A stretch of 64,000 nucleotides of DNA, taken from the NCBI GenBank assembly GCA_023442465.1, contig JAEZZQ010000015.1, positions 372,001-436,000 of the forward strand, read 5' to 3'. The notes below the pieces were generated by a model, which did not search any database, was not told the DNA's origin, and saw nothing but the letters and a program-made list of their open reading frames with translations. Positions within the stretch are counted from its first letter, which is position 1, and each line of letters begins with the position of its first letter. The position numbers and the translations under genes are program-made. Positions 17,068 to 25,103 of this stretch are shown here, one piece after another. The stretch comes from Bacillota bacterium. Its GTDB lineage: Bacteria > Bacillota > Clostridia > Lachnospirales > Lachnospiraceae.

Positions 17068-17193
17068 GACCATGATAAGTATGGTCTCCCACAGAATGAC
17101 TGGAAGGAACCGATATTTGCACAGCCCGCTTATGTGGAAATTCAGATATGGTCCGACGAACCTATTGCGCAGTACCGGTTGTTTGGAACATGA
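17068..17193 (+). pseudogene. Unrecognised ORF fragment between the CPBP and ClC genes
   Basis: An open stretch of 41 codons without a start codon or ribosome site reads like real protein (YGLPQNDWKEPIFAQPAY, then a VEIQIW strand and a terminal QYRLFGT) and stops at 17191-17193. Upstream in the same frame a TAG follows YQNDDPL. It may be the decayed end of a lost gene. The family is not recognised and the call is weak. Confidence 0.25.
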
Positions 17194-17219
17194 ACATAAG
17201 AAAAATGACATATGTTCCG

Positions 17220-18776
17220 CTACTCTTTGCACGAGTGACACAGACTTCGCAAGATCTGACTCATTTCATCATAATTGTATACGGAAGATAAAACTACCAA
17301 ATAATCTCCTTGACAGATTTTTGTACTACCATTCGGTACAATCTCTTCATTACCTCTGTGCAAACTGACAATCAACAGTCCTGCCGGCCAGCTTATCTCT
17401 TGAATCCTCTTTCCAGCCACAAAGCTGCCAAGCTCTACCGGTATTTCCATCAACGCTCTCCCACTACTTTGATCATTCACTTTTGTTCTTGTTTTATTTG
17501 CAATTCTATCTAACAAAACTTCGTATATAGGTGTTATCTTTAATAAATCCGAGGTAAAAAGCGCTAAAAATGCAACAATGGCAACCGGAAGCAATTGTAC
17601 CAGAGAGCCAGTCATTTCTGCCATCAATAAAATGCTTGTAATCGGTGCCTTTACTGAACTTGAAAGCGCCCCAGCCATAGCACACACGCATATTACCGAG
17701 ATATAAACTGAAGGCATTCCCGCCCCCAGAGCAATTTGACCTAGTAAACCACCAGTCAACGCTCCAATCGACAATATCGGGAGGAATATGCCGCCAGGGA
17801 TTCCGCTGCCAAAGCTTATACAGGTAAACACAAGCTTAACTACAAGAAAAACAAATATCATCCCCATTCCCTCATTTGCTTCTTTCGCTATCTGTATTAG
17901 ATTTTGACCGCCCCCAAGTACTTGCGGAACCAACACTCCACATGGTATGGCCACCAAAAGTGCAAACATCTGATGGCTAAAAGACGGGATTTTTCCATAT
18001 AATGTAGCTGCATATAACAAGCACTTATTAGTCAGTGAGCCAACTATTCCAGATAACAGACCAGTAAGAATAAGCCAAGGATAAAAATGAAGAGGCATCT
18101 GCGGAATATCCAGAAAATCTAACACAGGGCGCATACCAAAGAGGAGGTTGGAAACAAAGTCAGCAGTCAAGGCCGCGGTTGTTACAGCAGCCAAAATATA
18201 GGGAGAAAAGCTTCGATGAACCTCCTCTAATGTGAATACAATACCAGACAATGGGGCATTAAATGCTGCGGAAAGACCAGCCGCTGCTCCTGCAGTAATC
18301 AAATAGTTTTTTTCGACCTTGTTCCCCCCTACAATCTTGGAAAGTGCTTGTGCACCACATGCTCCAATTTGAATTGATGGGCCTTCGCGCCCCACAGATA
18401 AACCGAAAAAAGAAACAATAATGCCCGCTGCAAAGCGTACCAATAAAATTGTATACCACTTCATCTTCATACCAAGTAAAACAATTCCTTCTACCTGGGG
18501 TATGCCACTTCCCTTTGCGTTCGGTTCCAAGGTAATTAGCTTATGGATAATCGCTGATGCAAAAACAATCAGCAACAGCCAAGGTAAAATAAAGATTGGA
18601 TGGCCAGACAGAAAACCGTAGGCTTGTATTGCTTTTTCGGTGCCTAATTCAATCCCCAGCCGATAAAGAGAAACCAAAACTCCTGAAACTAAACCAACTA
18701 GCCCACTCTTATAGATGAGATTCCATCTTAAACCGTTCAACTCGGACAATAATCTATATATCTTTGACTTTTCCAA
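17220..18776 (-). CDS. ClC family chloride channel/H+-Cl- exchanger with C-terminal RCK_C domain
   Basis: A 518-residue membrane transporter. The anion-selectivity motifs are all present: GSGIPQ (about 90), GREGP with the gating glutamate (about 128), and GIPGGIFLP (about 325). A FTLEEVHRSF segment carries the glutamate pair expected for the internal proton-transfer site, which favours exchange over a channel. Residues from about 440 form a TrkA_C/RCK_C domain. TTG at 18776 is six bases after GGAGG. It has its own strong promoter and lies downstream of opuAC, next to the osmoprotection genes. Confidence 0.9.
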   Translation of the reverse strand: MEKSKIYRLLSELNGLRWNLIYKSGLVGLVSGVLVSLYRLGIELGTEKAIQAYGFLSGHPIFILPWLLLIVFASAIIHKLITLEPNAKGSGIPQVEGIVLLGMKMKWYTILLVRFAAGIIVSFFGLSVGREGPSIQIGACGAQALSKIVGGNKVEKNYLITAGAAAGLSAAFNAPLSGIVFTLEEVHRSFSPYILAAVTTAALTADFVSNLLFGMRPVLDFLDIPQMPLHFYPWLILTGLLSGIVGSLTNKCLLYAATLYGKIPSFSHQMFALLVAIPCGVLVPQVLGGGQNLIQIAKEANEGMGMIFVFLVVKLVFTCISFGSGIPGGIFLPILSIGALTGGLLGQIALGAGMPSVYISVICVCAMAGALSSSVKAPITSILLMAEMTGSLVQLLPVAIVAFLALFTSDLLKITPIYEVLLDRIANKTRTKVNDQSSGRALMEIPVELGSFVAGKRIQEISWPAGLLIVSLHRGNEEIVPNGSTKICQGDYLVVLSSVYNYDEMSQILRSLCHSCKE

Positions 18777-18816
18777 TGTTTGCCTCCAAAAAAGATTCTA
18801 AACTCAAATCCGACTT

Positions 18817-18845
18817 ATTATACGCTTTTTTTCTCTTTTATTCAA
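18817..18845 (-). promoter_or_regulatory. Sigma-A promoter of the ClC gene
   Basis: Minus-strand TTGAAT (18845-18840), a 17 bp spacer and TATAAT (18822-18817) lie 41 bp before the TTG start, between opuAC and the ClC gene. Confidence 0.7.
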
Positions 18846-18890
18846 GGCATACAAATTGCTTCTTTTTATCCGGTTTTTATTATGATTTTC

Positions 18891-19757
18891 CTAAAAGTTT
18901 ACCCATTCATTGACAAGGTCCTCATGATCATTCATCCAACTATGTGCCGCATCCAGCGGTTCACCATCATATTCTTCAATCACACCCATCAGATCACCAA
19001 GCTCAGCCTCTGTCATTTTAAATTTTTTTAGAAAAGCCGTAACCTCCGGCATATCTTCTTCCAGACCTTTTCTTGAATATTTATGAATATTCTCAACCTC
19101 ACCAAATACACCTTTGGGATCCTCCAGCACTTTTAAATCCCACTTTGCAAATTTCCAATGTGGCGCCCATCCGGTAACTACAATAGGACTGTTTGCATCA
19201 ATTGCTTTTCCTAATGCGGCTGTCATGGTTGGCCCGCTGCCGGTCAGGAGTTTATAATCCAGAGCATATTCTTCTACCGCCTTTTCTGCAGCTGCCATTA
19301 AACCTGCACCTGCATCGATCCCCACGATTTCGCCGCCAAATATATCTTTATTTGCATTAAGCTCTTCAATACTGTCTATTTCAACATATGAAGGTACGAT
19401 TAATCCCAGAAGCGCGTTTTCATATGAAATACCCAAATCCACCATTTCATCCCCATATTTTTCAACGTAGCTTTCATGGGTCACCGGGAGCCAGACATCC
19501 AGGAAAGCATCCGTATTTCCGCTGGCTACAGAAGCAAATACAGGCGCGGCATCAGCCATGGTCAACTCAACCTTATATCCCATTTTCTCCTCGAGCACAG
19601 CTGCCGCAAGGTTCGTCATTGCGATGCCCTCCGCCCAATTGACATACGCCAGTTTAACAGTTCCTTTCGTGTCCATATCCTCTGTTCTGCCACACCCTGT
19701 TACAGCCACGGCTATCAATAACACTGATACAAGCATTAAAGTTATCTTTTTTAACAT
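18891..19757 (-). CDS. opuAC: Glycine betaine ABC transporter, substrate-binding lipoprotein
   Basis: A 288-residue OpuAC-type binding protein. The N-terminus is a lipoprotein signal peptide with lipobox AVTGC (cysteine about 22), so it is membrane-anchored outside the cell. Aromatic ligand-cage residues typical of betaine binders are seen in YVNWAEG, DVWLPVTHE and TGWAPHW. ATG at 19757 follows AGGAGG. It is the third gene of the opuAA-opuAB-opuAC operon, 37 bp after opuAB. The exact ligand (glycine betaine, proline betaine or carnitine) is not certain. Confidence 0.9.
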   Translation of the reverse strand: MLKKITLMLVSVLLIAVAVTGCGRTEDMDTKGTVKLAYVNWAEGIAMTNLAAAVLEEKMGYKVELTMADAAPVFASVASGNTDAFLDVWLPVTHESYVEKYGDEMVDLGISYENALLGLIVPSYVEIDSIEELNANKDIFGGEIVGIDAGAGLMAAAEKAVEEYALDYKLLTGSGPTMTAALGKAIDANSPIVVTGWAPHWKFAKWDLKVLEDPKGVFGEVENIHKYSRKGLEEDMPEVTAFLKKFKMTEAELGDLMGVIEEYDGEPLDAAHSWMNDHEDLVNEWVNF

Positions 19758-19794
19758 AATTTCCTCCTATTTCTTGGTTTAATTTATTGAAAGA

Positions 19795-20667
19795 TTATTT
19801 ACCCAGTAATTCTTTTATGAATCTTTTTCCTGACTTTGGCGGCGTTGCGCCGAGGCATTGTGTAATGCGGTCAAGCAGCATGGCCATGATGACTACAGCC
19901 AGTCCCCCCTCAAAGCCTTTCCCGATATTCATTTGCGTAATACCTTCATAGACGGTTTTACCAAGACCGTCGGCTCCAATCATAGCCGATATGACTACCA
20001 TGGAAAGAGAAAGCATGATAGTTTGATTCAGTCCTGCCATAATAGTAGGAACCGCAAGGGGAATCCGAACTTTAAAAAGCAGCTGTGCCGGGGTTGAGCC
20101 AAAAGATTTAGCAGCTTCCACTACATCCGCAGGCACTTGACGGATTCCGAGGTTTGTCAGGCGTACGATAGGCGGCATAGCAAATATAATGGTAGCTACC
20201 GCACCTGGGACAGTTCCCAGATCAAAGAAATATACCGCTGGAATTAAGTACACAAAGGCCGGCATCGTCTGCATGAAATCCAGTATCGGCCGTATAATCT
20301 TGTTTGCAGCATCACTTTTTGACATAAGAATACCAAGCGGCAAGCCGATAATCAAAGCAATCAAGGTTGAGGCATTGACCAAAGCCAGCGTTTGCATGGT
20401 CTTATCCCATAGATTAAGATTATGTATGAGAAAAAGACCAATTCCCGCAAAAATTGCAAGCCCCTTTCCTGCAATCCACCACGATAAAAGAGAGACCAAA
20501 ATTATAAAAATAAAGGCCGGAATAATGGTAAGAAACCAACCTGTGCCATCAATAACTCCGGAGAGGACTTCCTTTACTGCTGTAAAGAAATCACTAAAAT
20601 TTTGTGTCATCCAGTCAATGCCTTTTTCTACCAAACTACCCACTGGAAGTTTTTCGCTAAGCGCCAT
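19795..20667 (-). CDS. opuAB: Glycine betaine ABC transporter, permease
   Basis: A 290-residue permease of the OpuAB/ProW family (BPD_transp_1). Multiple membrane helices are seen, and the EAA loop that contacts the ATPase reads VVEAAKSFGSTPAQLLFKVRIPLA. The ATG at 20667 has GGGAGAG six to eight bases upstream and replaces a start 11 codons earlier. The start overlaps the end of opuAA by 11 bp. With OpuAA and OpuAC it takes up compatible solutes during osmotic stress. Confidence 0.93.
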   Translation of the reverse strand: MALSEKLPVGSLVEKGIDWMTQNFSDFFTAVKEVLSGVIDGTGWFLTIIPAFIFIILVSLLSWWIAGKGLAIFAGIGLFLIHNLNLWDKTMQTLALVNASTLIALIIGLPLGILMSKSDAANKIIRPILDFMQTMPAFVYLIPAVYFFDLGTVPGAVATIIFAMPPIVRLTNLGIRQVPADVVEAAKSFGSTPAQLLFKVRIPLAVPTIMAGLNQTIMLSLSMVVISAMIGADGLGKTVYEGITQMNIGKGFEGGLAVVIMAMLLDRITQCLGATPPKSGKRFIKELLGK

Positions 20668-21856
20668 AAGATTCTCTCCCTTCTCCTGCAATACCAGCAA
20701 GCACAGTAGACTTAAAAATAATTCCTTTTAGCTTTTTATCTGTGTCCACTACGGCAACGGGATAATTTGAAAACAAAAATAACGGGATAATTTCATCAAT
20801 TGATGATTCGCAGCTCACTGTTTTAATGTTATCATCAATAATAGATTCCAGTTCTTCCTTACCTTCCTTTATCAGCGAAGACACCTGTTCAATAGTGACG
20901 ATTCCCAGCAGCGTATTGCTTTTATCTGTTACAAAAAGGCTGGAAATACCTAAATCTTTCATTTTACGAACAGCCATGCGGATTCCTGACCTTTCGAGGA
21001 CCAGTGCTTCAGCGTCACGCATAATTGCAGAAGCTGTAATAATCTTTGCCCGGTTTACATCCTGTGTAAATTCACGGACATAATCATCCGCAGGACTTTG
21101 AAGAATTTCTTCAGCGGTACCGATTTGAACAATATTGCCATCCTTCATAATTGCAATTCTGTCTCCGATTTTCAGCGCTTCGTCTAAATCGTGTGTAATA
21201 AATATTATTGTTTTTTTTAATTTATGCTGCAAGGACAGAAGTTCATTCTGCATGTCCTTACGAATCAACGGGTCAAGTGCACTGAATGCTTCATCCATCA
21301 GAAGAATGTCCGCTTTTGTTGCGAGAGCTCTTGCAAGTCCTACCCTTTGCTGCATGCCGCCCGACAATTCATTTGGTTTTGCATTTCCATAACCTTTTAA
21401 CCCTACAGTTTCCAACATTTCTTGTGCTTTTTGTCTGCGTATTTCTGCTTTTACATCTTGTATTTCCAATCCAAATGCCACATTTTCCAGTACGGTTTTA
21501 TGCGGCAAAAGTGCAAAGTTCTGAAAAACCATCGCTATTTTTTTTCTCCGCACTTCCCGAAGATGTGCGGCAGATACTTTCGTAATATCTTGGTCATCAA
21601 TGAAAACACTACCACCTGTGGGCTCTATTAAACGATTTAAACAGCGTATAAGCGTTGACTTTCCGCTGCCTGATAAGCCCATAACAACAAATATTTCTCC
21701 TTCTTCAACCGTGAAGGAAGCATTATTTACACCAACACTATGCTTGTGCTTTTTTAAAATATTGGCTTTATCCGCACCGCTTTCCAACATGGGTATGACT
21801 TGTCTTGGCGTCGGCCCAAATATTTTGTATAACCCTTTGATTTCAACTTTTGGCAT
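20657..21856 (-). CDS. opuAA: Glycine betaine ABC transporter, ATPase with CBS domains
   Basis: A 399-residue ABC ATPase of the OpuAA/ProV type. Walker A is GLSGSGKST (60-68), the signature is LSGGMQQR, and Walker B is ILLMDEAFSALD. Two C-terminal CBS domains occupy about residues 275-399. In OpuA systems the CBS domains sense ionic strength and, in Lactococcus lactis, bind c-di-AMP. ATG at 21856 follows AAGGAGG. It is the first gene of the operon, preceded by its own promoter and downstream of a BusR-type regulator. Confidence 0.93.
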   Translation of the reverse strand: MPKVEIKGLYKIFGPTPRQVIPMLESGADKANILKKHKHSVGVNNASFTVEEGEIFVVMGLSGSGKSTLIRCLNRLIEPTGGSVFIDDQDITKVSAAHLREVRRKKIAMVFQNFALLPHKTVLENVAFGLEIQDVKAEIRRQKAQEMLETVGLKGYGNAKPNELSGGMQQRVGLARALATKADILLMDEAFSALDPLIRKDMQNELLSLQHKLKKTIIFITHDLDEALKIGDRIAIMKDGNIVQIGTAEEILQSPADDYVREFTQDVNRAKIITASAIMRDAEALVLERSGIRMAVRKMKDLGISSLFVTDKSNTLLGIVTIEQVSSLIKEGKEELESIIDDNIKTVSCESSIDEIIPLFLFSNYPVAVVDTDKKLKGIIFKSTVLAGIAGEGRESYGA

Positions 21857-21915
21857 ACATCTCCTCCTTATTTTTCAAAGTAACAACACTATATTATTTT
21901 TAAGTTGTCTCTTTA

Positions 21916-21944
21916 ATGCTAACATAAATAAAAAAATGTGTCAA
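21916..21944 (-). promoter_or_regulatory. Sigma-A promoter of the opuA operon
   Basis: Minus-strand TTGACA (21944-21939), a 17 bp spacer of mostly T and A, and TAGCAT (21921-21916) lie about 60 bp before opuAA. It is the likely target of the adjacent BusR-type repressor, but no operator was identified with confidence. Confidence 0.6.
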
Positions 21945-21997
21945 ATTTAAAGCATATACAAAATAAGTAAGATTTCAGCACTATAAATATCTTTTAG

Positions 21998-22033
21998 ACA
22001 AAAAAGCAGATTCTCCGTTATGGAAAATCTGCT
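21998..22033 (-). terminator. Rho-independent terminator of the BusR-type gene
   Basis: A 12 bp stem (22005-22016 with 22022-22033, one imperfect pair) with a five-base loop is followed on the minus strand by TTTTTTGTC. It separates the regulator transcript from opuA. Confidence 0.8.
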
Positions 22034-22048
22034 TGATATATTAGTTAT

Positions 22049-22666
22049 TTATTTTGAATATAAAAAATTCTTCACTCTCTCATGGCAGTTTTCATCACCG
22101 ACGTAATAAAGAATATCTCCCTCTGTGATTACAGCATATGGTCCGGGGGATATAATAATTTGTTCTCCGCGCCGTATCGCAATGACAGTTGCCGCAGTAT
22201 TATGCCAAAAATTACTTTCCGAAAGGTTTTGACCTATATAAGATGCCTGTTCCGTAATCGCAATTTCAAAAGGTGAAAATGGATTCACTACACGAAAACG
22301 TTCTGTTTTGTACATCAACTCGGTAACCATCGTTTTTAACTGGGCACTTTGCGTAATTTGTTGCTCTATACTGTTTAGAATATGTTTTTTCAGCTCGCTC
22401 ATCTGACTGACTGAATCAAATTTATTAATGAAATCCATGGCTAGTTTTCTGGACTTAATAAGAACTCCGCTGCCCTTTGTAATTTCCACAATTTTCATAT
22501 CCGACAGCACACATACTGCACGCCTGGCCGTTTCGGAGGAAACTCCATATTGACTTGCTAAAGAGGAACGAACATATATCTTTTCGCCTTCCGAATAATC
22601 ACCATAAGCGATCTTGGCAGCGATATCTGCAGCAATCTGCTGATATTTTGGAATGTCAATTTTCAT
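22049..22666 (-). CDS. busR: GntR-type winged helix plus RCK_C regulator, BusR-like (c-di-AMP responsive)
   Basis: A 205-residue protein with an N-terminal GntR winged helix-turn-helix (about 5-75, with RSSLASQYGVSSETARRAV), a helical linker (about 80-125) and a C-terminal RCK_C/TrkA_C domain (about 130-205, with PGPYAVITEGDILYYVGDE). This architecture is that of BusR, the c-di-AMP-dependent repressor of the BusA/OpuA betaine transporter in lactococci and streptococci. It lies directly upstream of opuA on the same strand but has its own terminator. ATG at 22666 follows GAGG. Control of opuA is inferred from architecture and position. Confidence 0.82.
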   Translation of the reverse strand: MKIDIPKYQQIAADIAAKIAYGDYSEGEKIYVRSSLASQYGVSSETARRAVCVLSDMKIVEITKGSGVLIKSRKLAMDFINKFDSVSQMSELKKHILNSIEQQITQSAQLKTMVTELMYKTERFRVVNPFSPFEIAITEQASYIGQNLSESNFWHNTAATVIAIRRGEQIIISPGPYAVITEGDILYYVGDENCHERVKNFLYSK

Positions 22667-22699
22667 CTTAAACCTCAGTTATTACTAAATAATTATGGA

Positions 22700-22723
22700 A
22701 GCGATAATGCAGCCTGTATCGCT
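22700..22723. promoter_or_regulatory. Inverted repeat upstream of the BusR-type gene
   Basis: AGCGATA and TATCGCT are perfect 7 bp arms with a 10 bp spacer, 34-57 bp before the busR start. It could be an autoregulatory operator; this is position-based inference. Confidence 0.35.
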
Positions 22724-22853
22724 ATCGATATATAGTATAAAACAATCCATGTAATTTTACAAGATAATAAAATATTTGCTGATTTTAATTTTCATACTGT
22801 TTTATAAGGCGTGTTGATCCATTATTTTATTTATACCTAAATACTGAAAAATG

Positions 22854-22883
22854 TTGCAAAATAATAGCAAAACAAGATAATAT
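22854..22883 (+). promoter_or_regulatory. Possible promoter of the TIGR04076-like gene
   Basis: TTGCAA (22854-22859), an 18 bp spacer and TAATAT (22878-22883) lie 32 bp before the ATG at 22916. Confidence 0.4.
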
Positions 22884-22915
22884 ATTTAAATAAATAATGA
22901 GAAAGGTGAAGAATT

Positions 22916-23164
22916 ATGGGAAAAGTAAAGTTGACTGTTGTTAGCAGTAAATGCAGATGCGGATATAATAAAACAGGAGATGAATATATCATCGATGACC
23001 TCTGTCCTCCCCTCTGTCACGAGCTTTGGAATTGTGCTTATCCAATGGTGTATGCACTCAAAAACGGTGCTTCTCTCGATTATGGTAATCAAACAGCAAA
23101 AATGTTTGATGTAAAATGCCCGGACAACGGCAGGGTCGTTCTGCATGGTGAAGTGATTGAATAA
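22916..23164 (+). CDS. TIGR04076-like small cysteine-containing protein
   Basis: An 82-residue protein of unknown function that resembles the TIGR04076 family. It starts MGKVKLTVVSSKCRCGYN, has an EYIIDDLCPPLCHELWNCAYPMVYALKNGAS middle, and a C-terminal strand with FDVKCPDNGRVVLHGEV. Six cysteines in a small protein suggest metal binding or a redox role, not shown. ATG at 22916 follows AAAGGTG. It is divergent from busR. Confidence 0.6.
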   Translation: MGKVKLTVVSSKCRCGYNKTGDEYIIDDLCPPLCHELWNCAYPMVYALKNGASLDYGNQTAKMFDVKCPDNGRVVLHGEVIE

Positions 23165-23192
23165 TTTTGCAAATAACATCTCTTCTTCTCAC

Positions 23193-23656
23193 TTATTCCG
23201 GCAGCGGTGCGTCTTTAAAATTATATAGAACACCGTCTGCGATTTTCTGTATCGCAGCCCACTGCTCGTTTGACGCTTCATCATACACTCCTTACACGGT
23301 CATTCCTGCCAGCTTAGCACTTTGAATCGCCTGCAAAATATCCTCGAACACCATACATTCTTCAGGAGCAGCCCCAAGTTTTTCCGCAGTATACAGAAAT
23401 ATCTCCGGATTGTATGGCCGTATGCATATGCCGCCATGGCATTCCACTCCTTCAGCAGTTCATCCACTCTGTCCGTCAGGCCGAACCTTTCGATCGTATA
23501 TGCGGCAGTCTCCTGAAAGCTAAGCGCACAGACAGCATTCATATAATTAGGCGTCACTTCTATTTCCCGTTTCTTGAGAAATTCTATATCGATCTGCTCC
23601 CATACACCCATAGAATCCAGAAGAGTACCGTCGAGATCGAATATATACGCTTTCAT
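23193..23656 (-). pseudogene. HAD-superfamily hydrolase, broken by an internal deletion, frameshift and stop
   Basis: The first 85 residues are an intact HAD N-terminus and cap start (IFDLDGTLLDSMGVW, catalytic aspartates at 7 and 9) ending at AYGHTI. The frame then shifts, and the other frame continues with PEIFLYTAEKLGAAPEECMV and FEDILQAIQSAKLAGMTV, a C-terminal HAD motif IV region. A TAA follows, and the same frame goes on with GVYDEASNEQW to a natural stop at 23193. Comparison with the family shows about 80-90 middle residues missing at the shift. So the gene has a deletion plus a nonsense codon. It starts in an ATGA overlap with thiE and was the last gene of the thi operon; a phosphatase role in thiamine metabolism is conceivable but unproven. 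Confidence 0.8.
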
Positions 23657-24294
23657 GTCCTCATCCTCCCTTCAAGGAATAACCCCTTTAGCTCACGTGC
23701 CGCACCTGCCGCATCCTCTTGCGCAACAATGGCGGAGACGACTGCCAGTCCATCTATGCCAATCCCATGAAAAAGAGGTATCGTTTCTTTGTTAATTCCG
23801 CCAATCACGACAATGGGAAGCTGAACATCTTCCCTTATACGCTGCAGCACCTGCATCGGCGTAATATTGGCATCTGTTTTCGTTCCCGTGGCGAACATGG
23901 CGCCTACTCCCAGATAATCTGCACCTGCATCGGCGGCGGAAAGTGCCTCGGTAAGATTGCCCGCCGATACACCGACGATCCGATCCGGTCCGACTATTTT
24001 CCGTATTACATCGACAGAAATATCCCCCTGTCCCACATGCACTCCGTCCGCCTCCACTGCGAGGGCAATATCCGCCCTATCATTGATGATAAGCGGCACA
24101 TCCAGCCGGGAAGTTACCTTCCGTACCCTTACAGCCGTTTCATAAAACTCCCGCGAGGATACACTTTTCTCCCTAAGCTGCACTAATGTGCAGCCGCCTC
24201 TGACCGCCTGCTCCACCGATTCCTCTATGGTTGTCTGGACCATAAGTTCTCTGTCTGTGACAAGATATAGAGTATAGTCGATATCAGGCTTCAT
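23653..24294 (-). CDS. thiE: Thiamine-phosphate synthase
   Basis: A 213-residue TIM-barrel enzyme coupling HMP diphosphate with thiazole phosphate to thiamine phosphate. Visible motifs: LYLVTDRE, GGCTLVQLREKS, LIINDRADIALAVEADGVHVGQGD and the phosphate-binding GVGAMFATGTKTDA plus VVIGGINKET. The ATG at 24294 lies after a G-rich ribosome site and overlaps the end of thiM by 11 bp. The longer frame from 24327 is not needed. Confidence 0.95.
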   Translation of the reverse strand: MKPDIDYTLYLVTDRELMVQTTIEESVEQAVRGGCTLVQLREKSVSSREFYETAVRVRKVTSRLDVPLIINDRADIALAVEADGVHVGQGDISVDVIRKIVGPDRIVGVSAGNLTEALSAADAGADYLGVGAMFATGTKTDANITPMQVLQRIREDVQLPIVVIGGINKETIPLFHGIGIDGLAVVSAIVAQEDAAGAARELKGLFLEGRMRT

Positions 24295-25102
24295 ATAGCC
24301 TCGCCCTCCCTCCAAGAGTTTCCCCATCCAATTTGCTCACTGCGTCATGTAAAGCCGCATGAAAGCTGCCATTACCGTTATGCCCTGCCCGTTCAAAGGC
24401 GAGCTCTCCGGCAATCCCCATAGAAAGTAAGGCCGTGACCGCAGCCTCTAACGGAGATTCCGGGGCTGCTCCACAAAATGAGCCGATCAGCGAAGAACAC
24501 ATGCAGCCGGTTCCCGTGAGATTTGCCAGCATGGAATGACCATTTTCTATACAGACGCTTCTCCTTCCATCCGATACCACATCCACTGCTCCGGTAATTG
24601 CCGCCACACAGCCTGACTGAGCCGCCAGCGTCTTTGCTACGGATATGACATCCTCTATATTTTGCTGGTCGGCTTCGGCCGCATCCACTCCTTTTGTTTC
24701 CGCATGTAAACCCGCAAGAAACCGTACCTCTGAAATATTGCCGCGCAGGACGTTGATTTTCACCTCCTGCAAAATTCTGACGGCTGTTTCATTACGAAGC
24801 TTAGAGGCCCCTGCTCCCACCGGATCGAATATAACCGGAACTCCGGCTTCGTTTGCCGCCCTGCCTGCCGTGATCATTGCGGGAATGGTGCGCTCGTTAA
24901 GTGTCCCCATGTTGAGCACAACTGCTGAGGCTATACCGGCAATGTCTGCAGCCTCCTCAAGCGCATCGGCCATGACGGGCGATGCACCGATGTCCAGCGT
25001 AATGTTTGCACAGTCATTTGCCGTAACGTAATTGGTAATATGGTGAACAAGCGGCTTTTTCCTGCGTACCTGTTCCACAAGCCCGGTACATATTTCTCTC
25101 AT
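24284..25102 (-). CDS. thiM: Hydroxyethylthiazole kinase
   Basis: A 272-residue ribokinase-fold enzyme that phosphorylates 4-methyl-5-(2-hydroxyethyl)thiazole for thiamine salvage. It has PLVHHITNYVTANDCANITL at the N-terminus, VIFDPVGAGASKLR and the catalytic NLTGTGCMCSSLIG anion-hole motif. ATG at 25102 follows GGAGGGAGGA. With no thiazole synthesis genes (thiG, thiH, thiS) in the window, the operon looks like a salvage set. Confidence 0.95.
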   Translation of the reverse strand: MREICTGLVEQVRRKKPLVHHITNYVTANDCANITLDIGASPVMADALEEAADIAGIASAVVLNMGTLNERTIPAMITAGRAANEAGVPVIFDPVGAGASKLRNETAVRILQEVKINVLRGNISEVRFLAGLHAETKGVDAAEADQQNIEDVISVAKTLAAQSGCVAAITGAVDVVSDGRRSVCIENGHSMLANLTGTGCMCSSLIGSFCGAAPESPLEAAVTALLSMGIAGELAFERAGHNGNGSFHAALHDAVSKLDGETLGGRARLYEA

Positions 25103-25103
25103 T

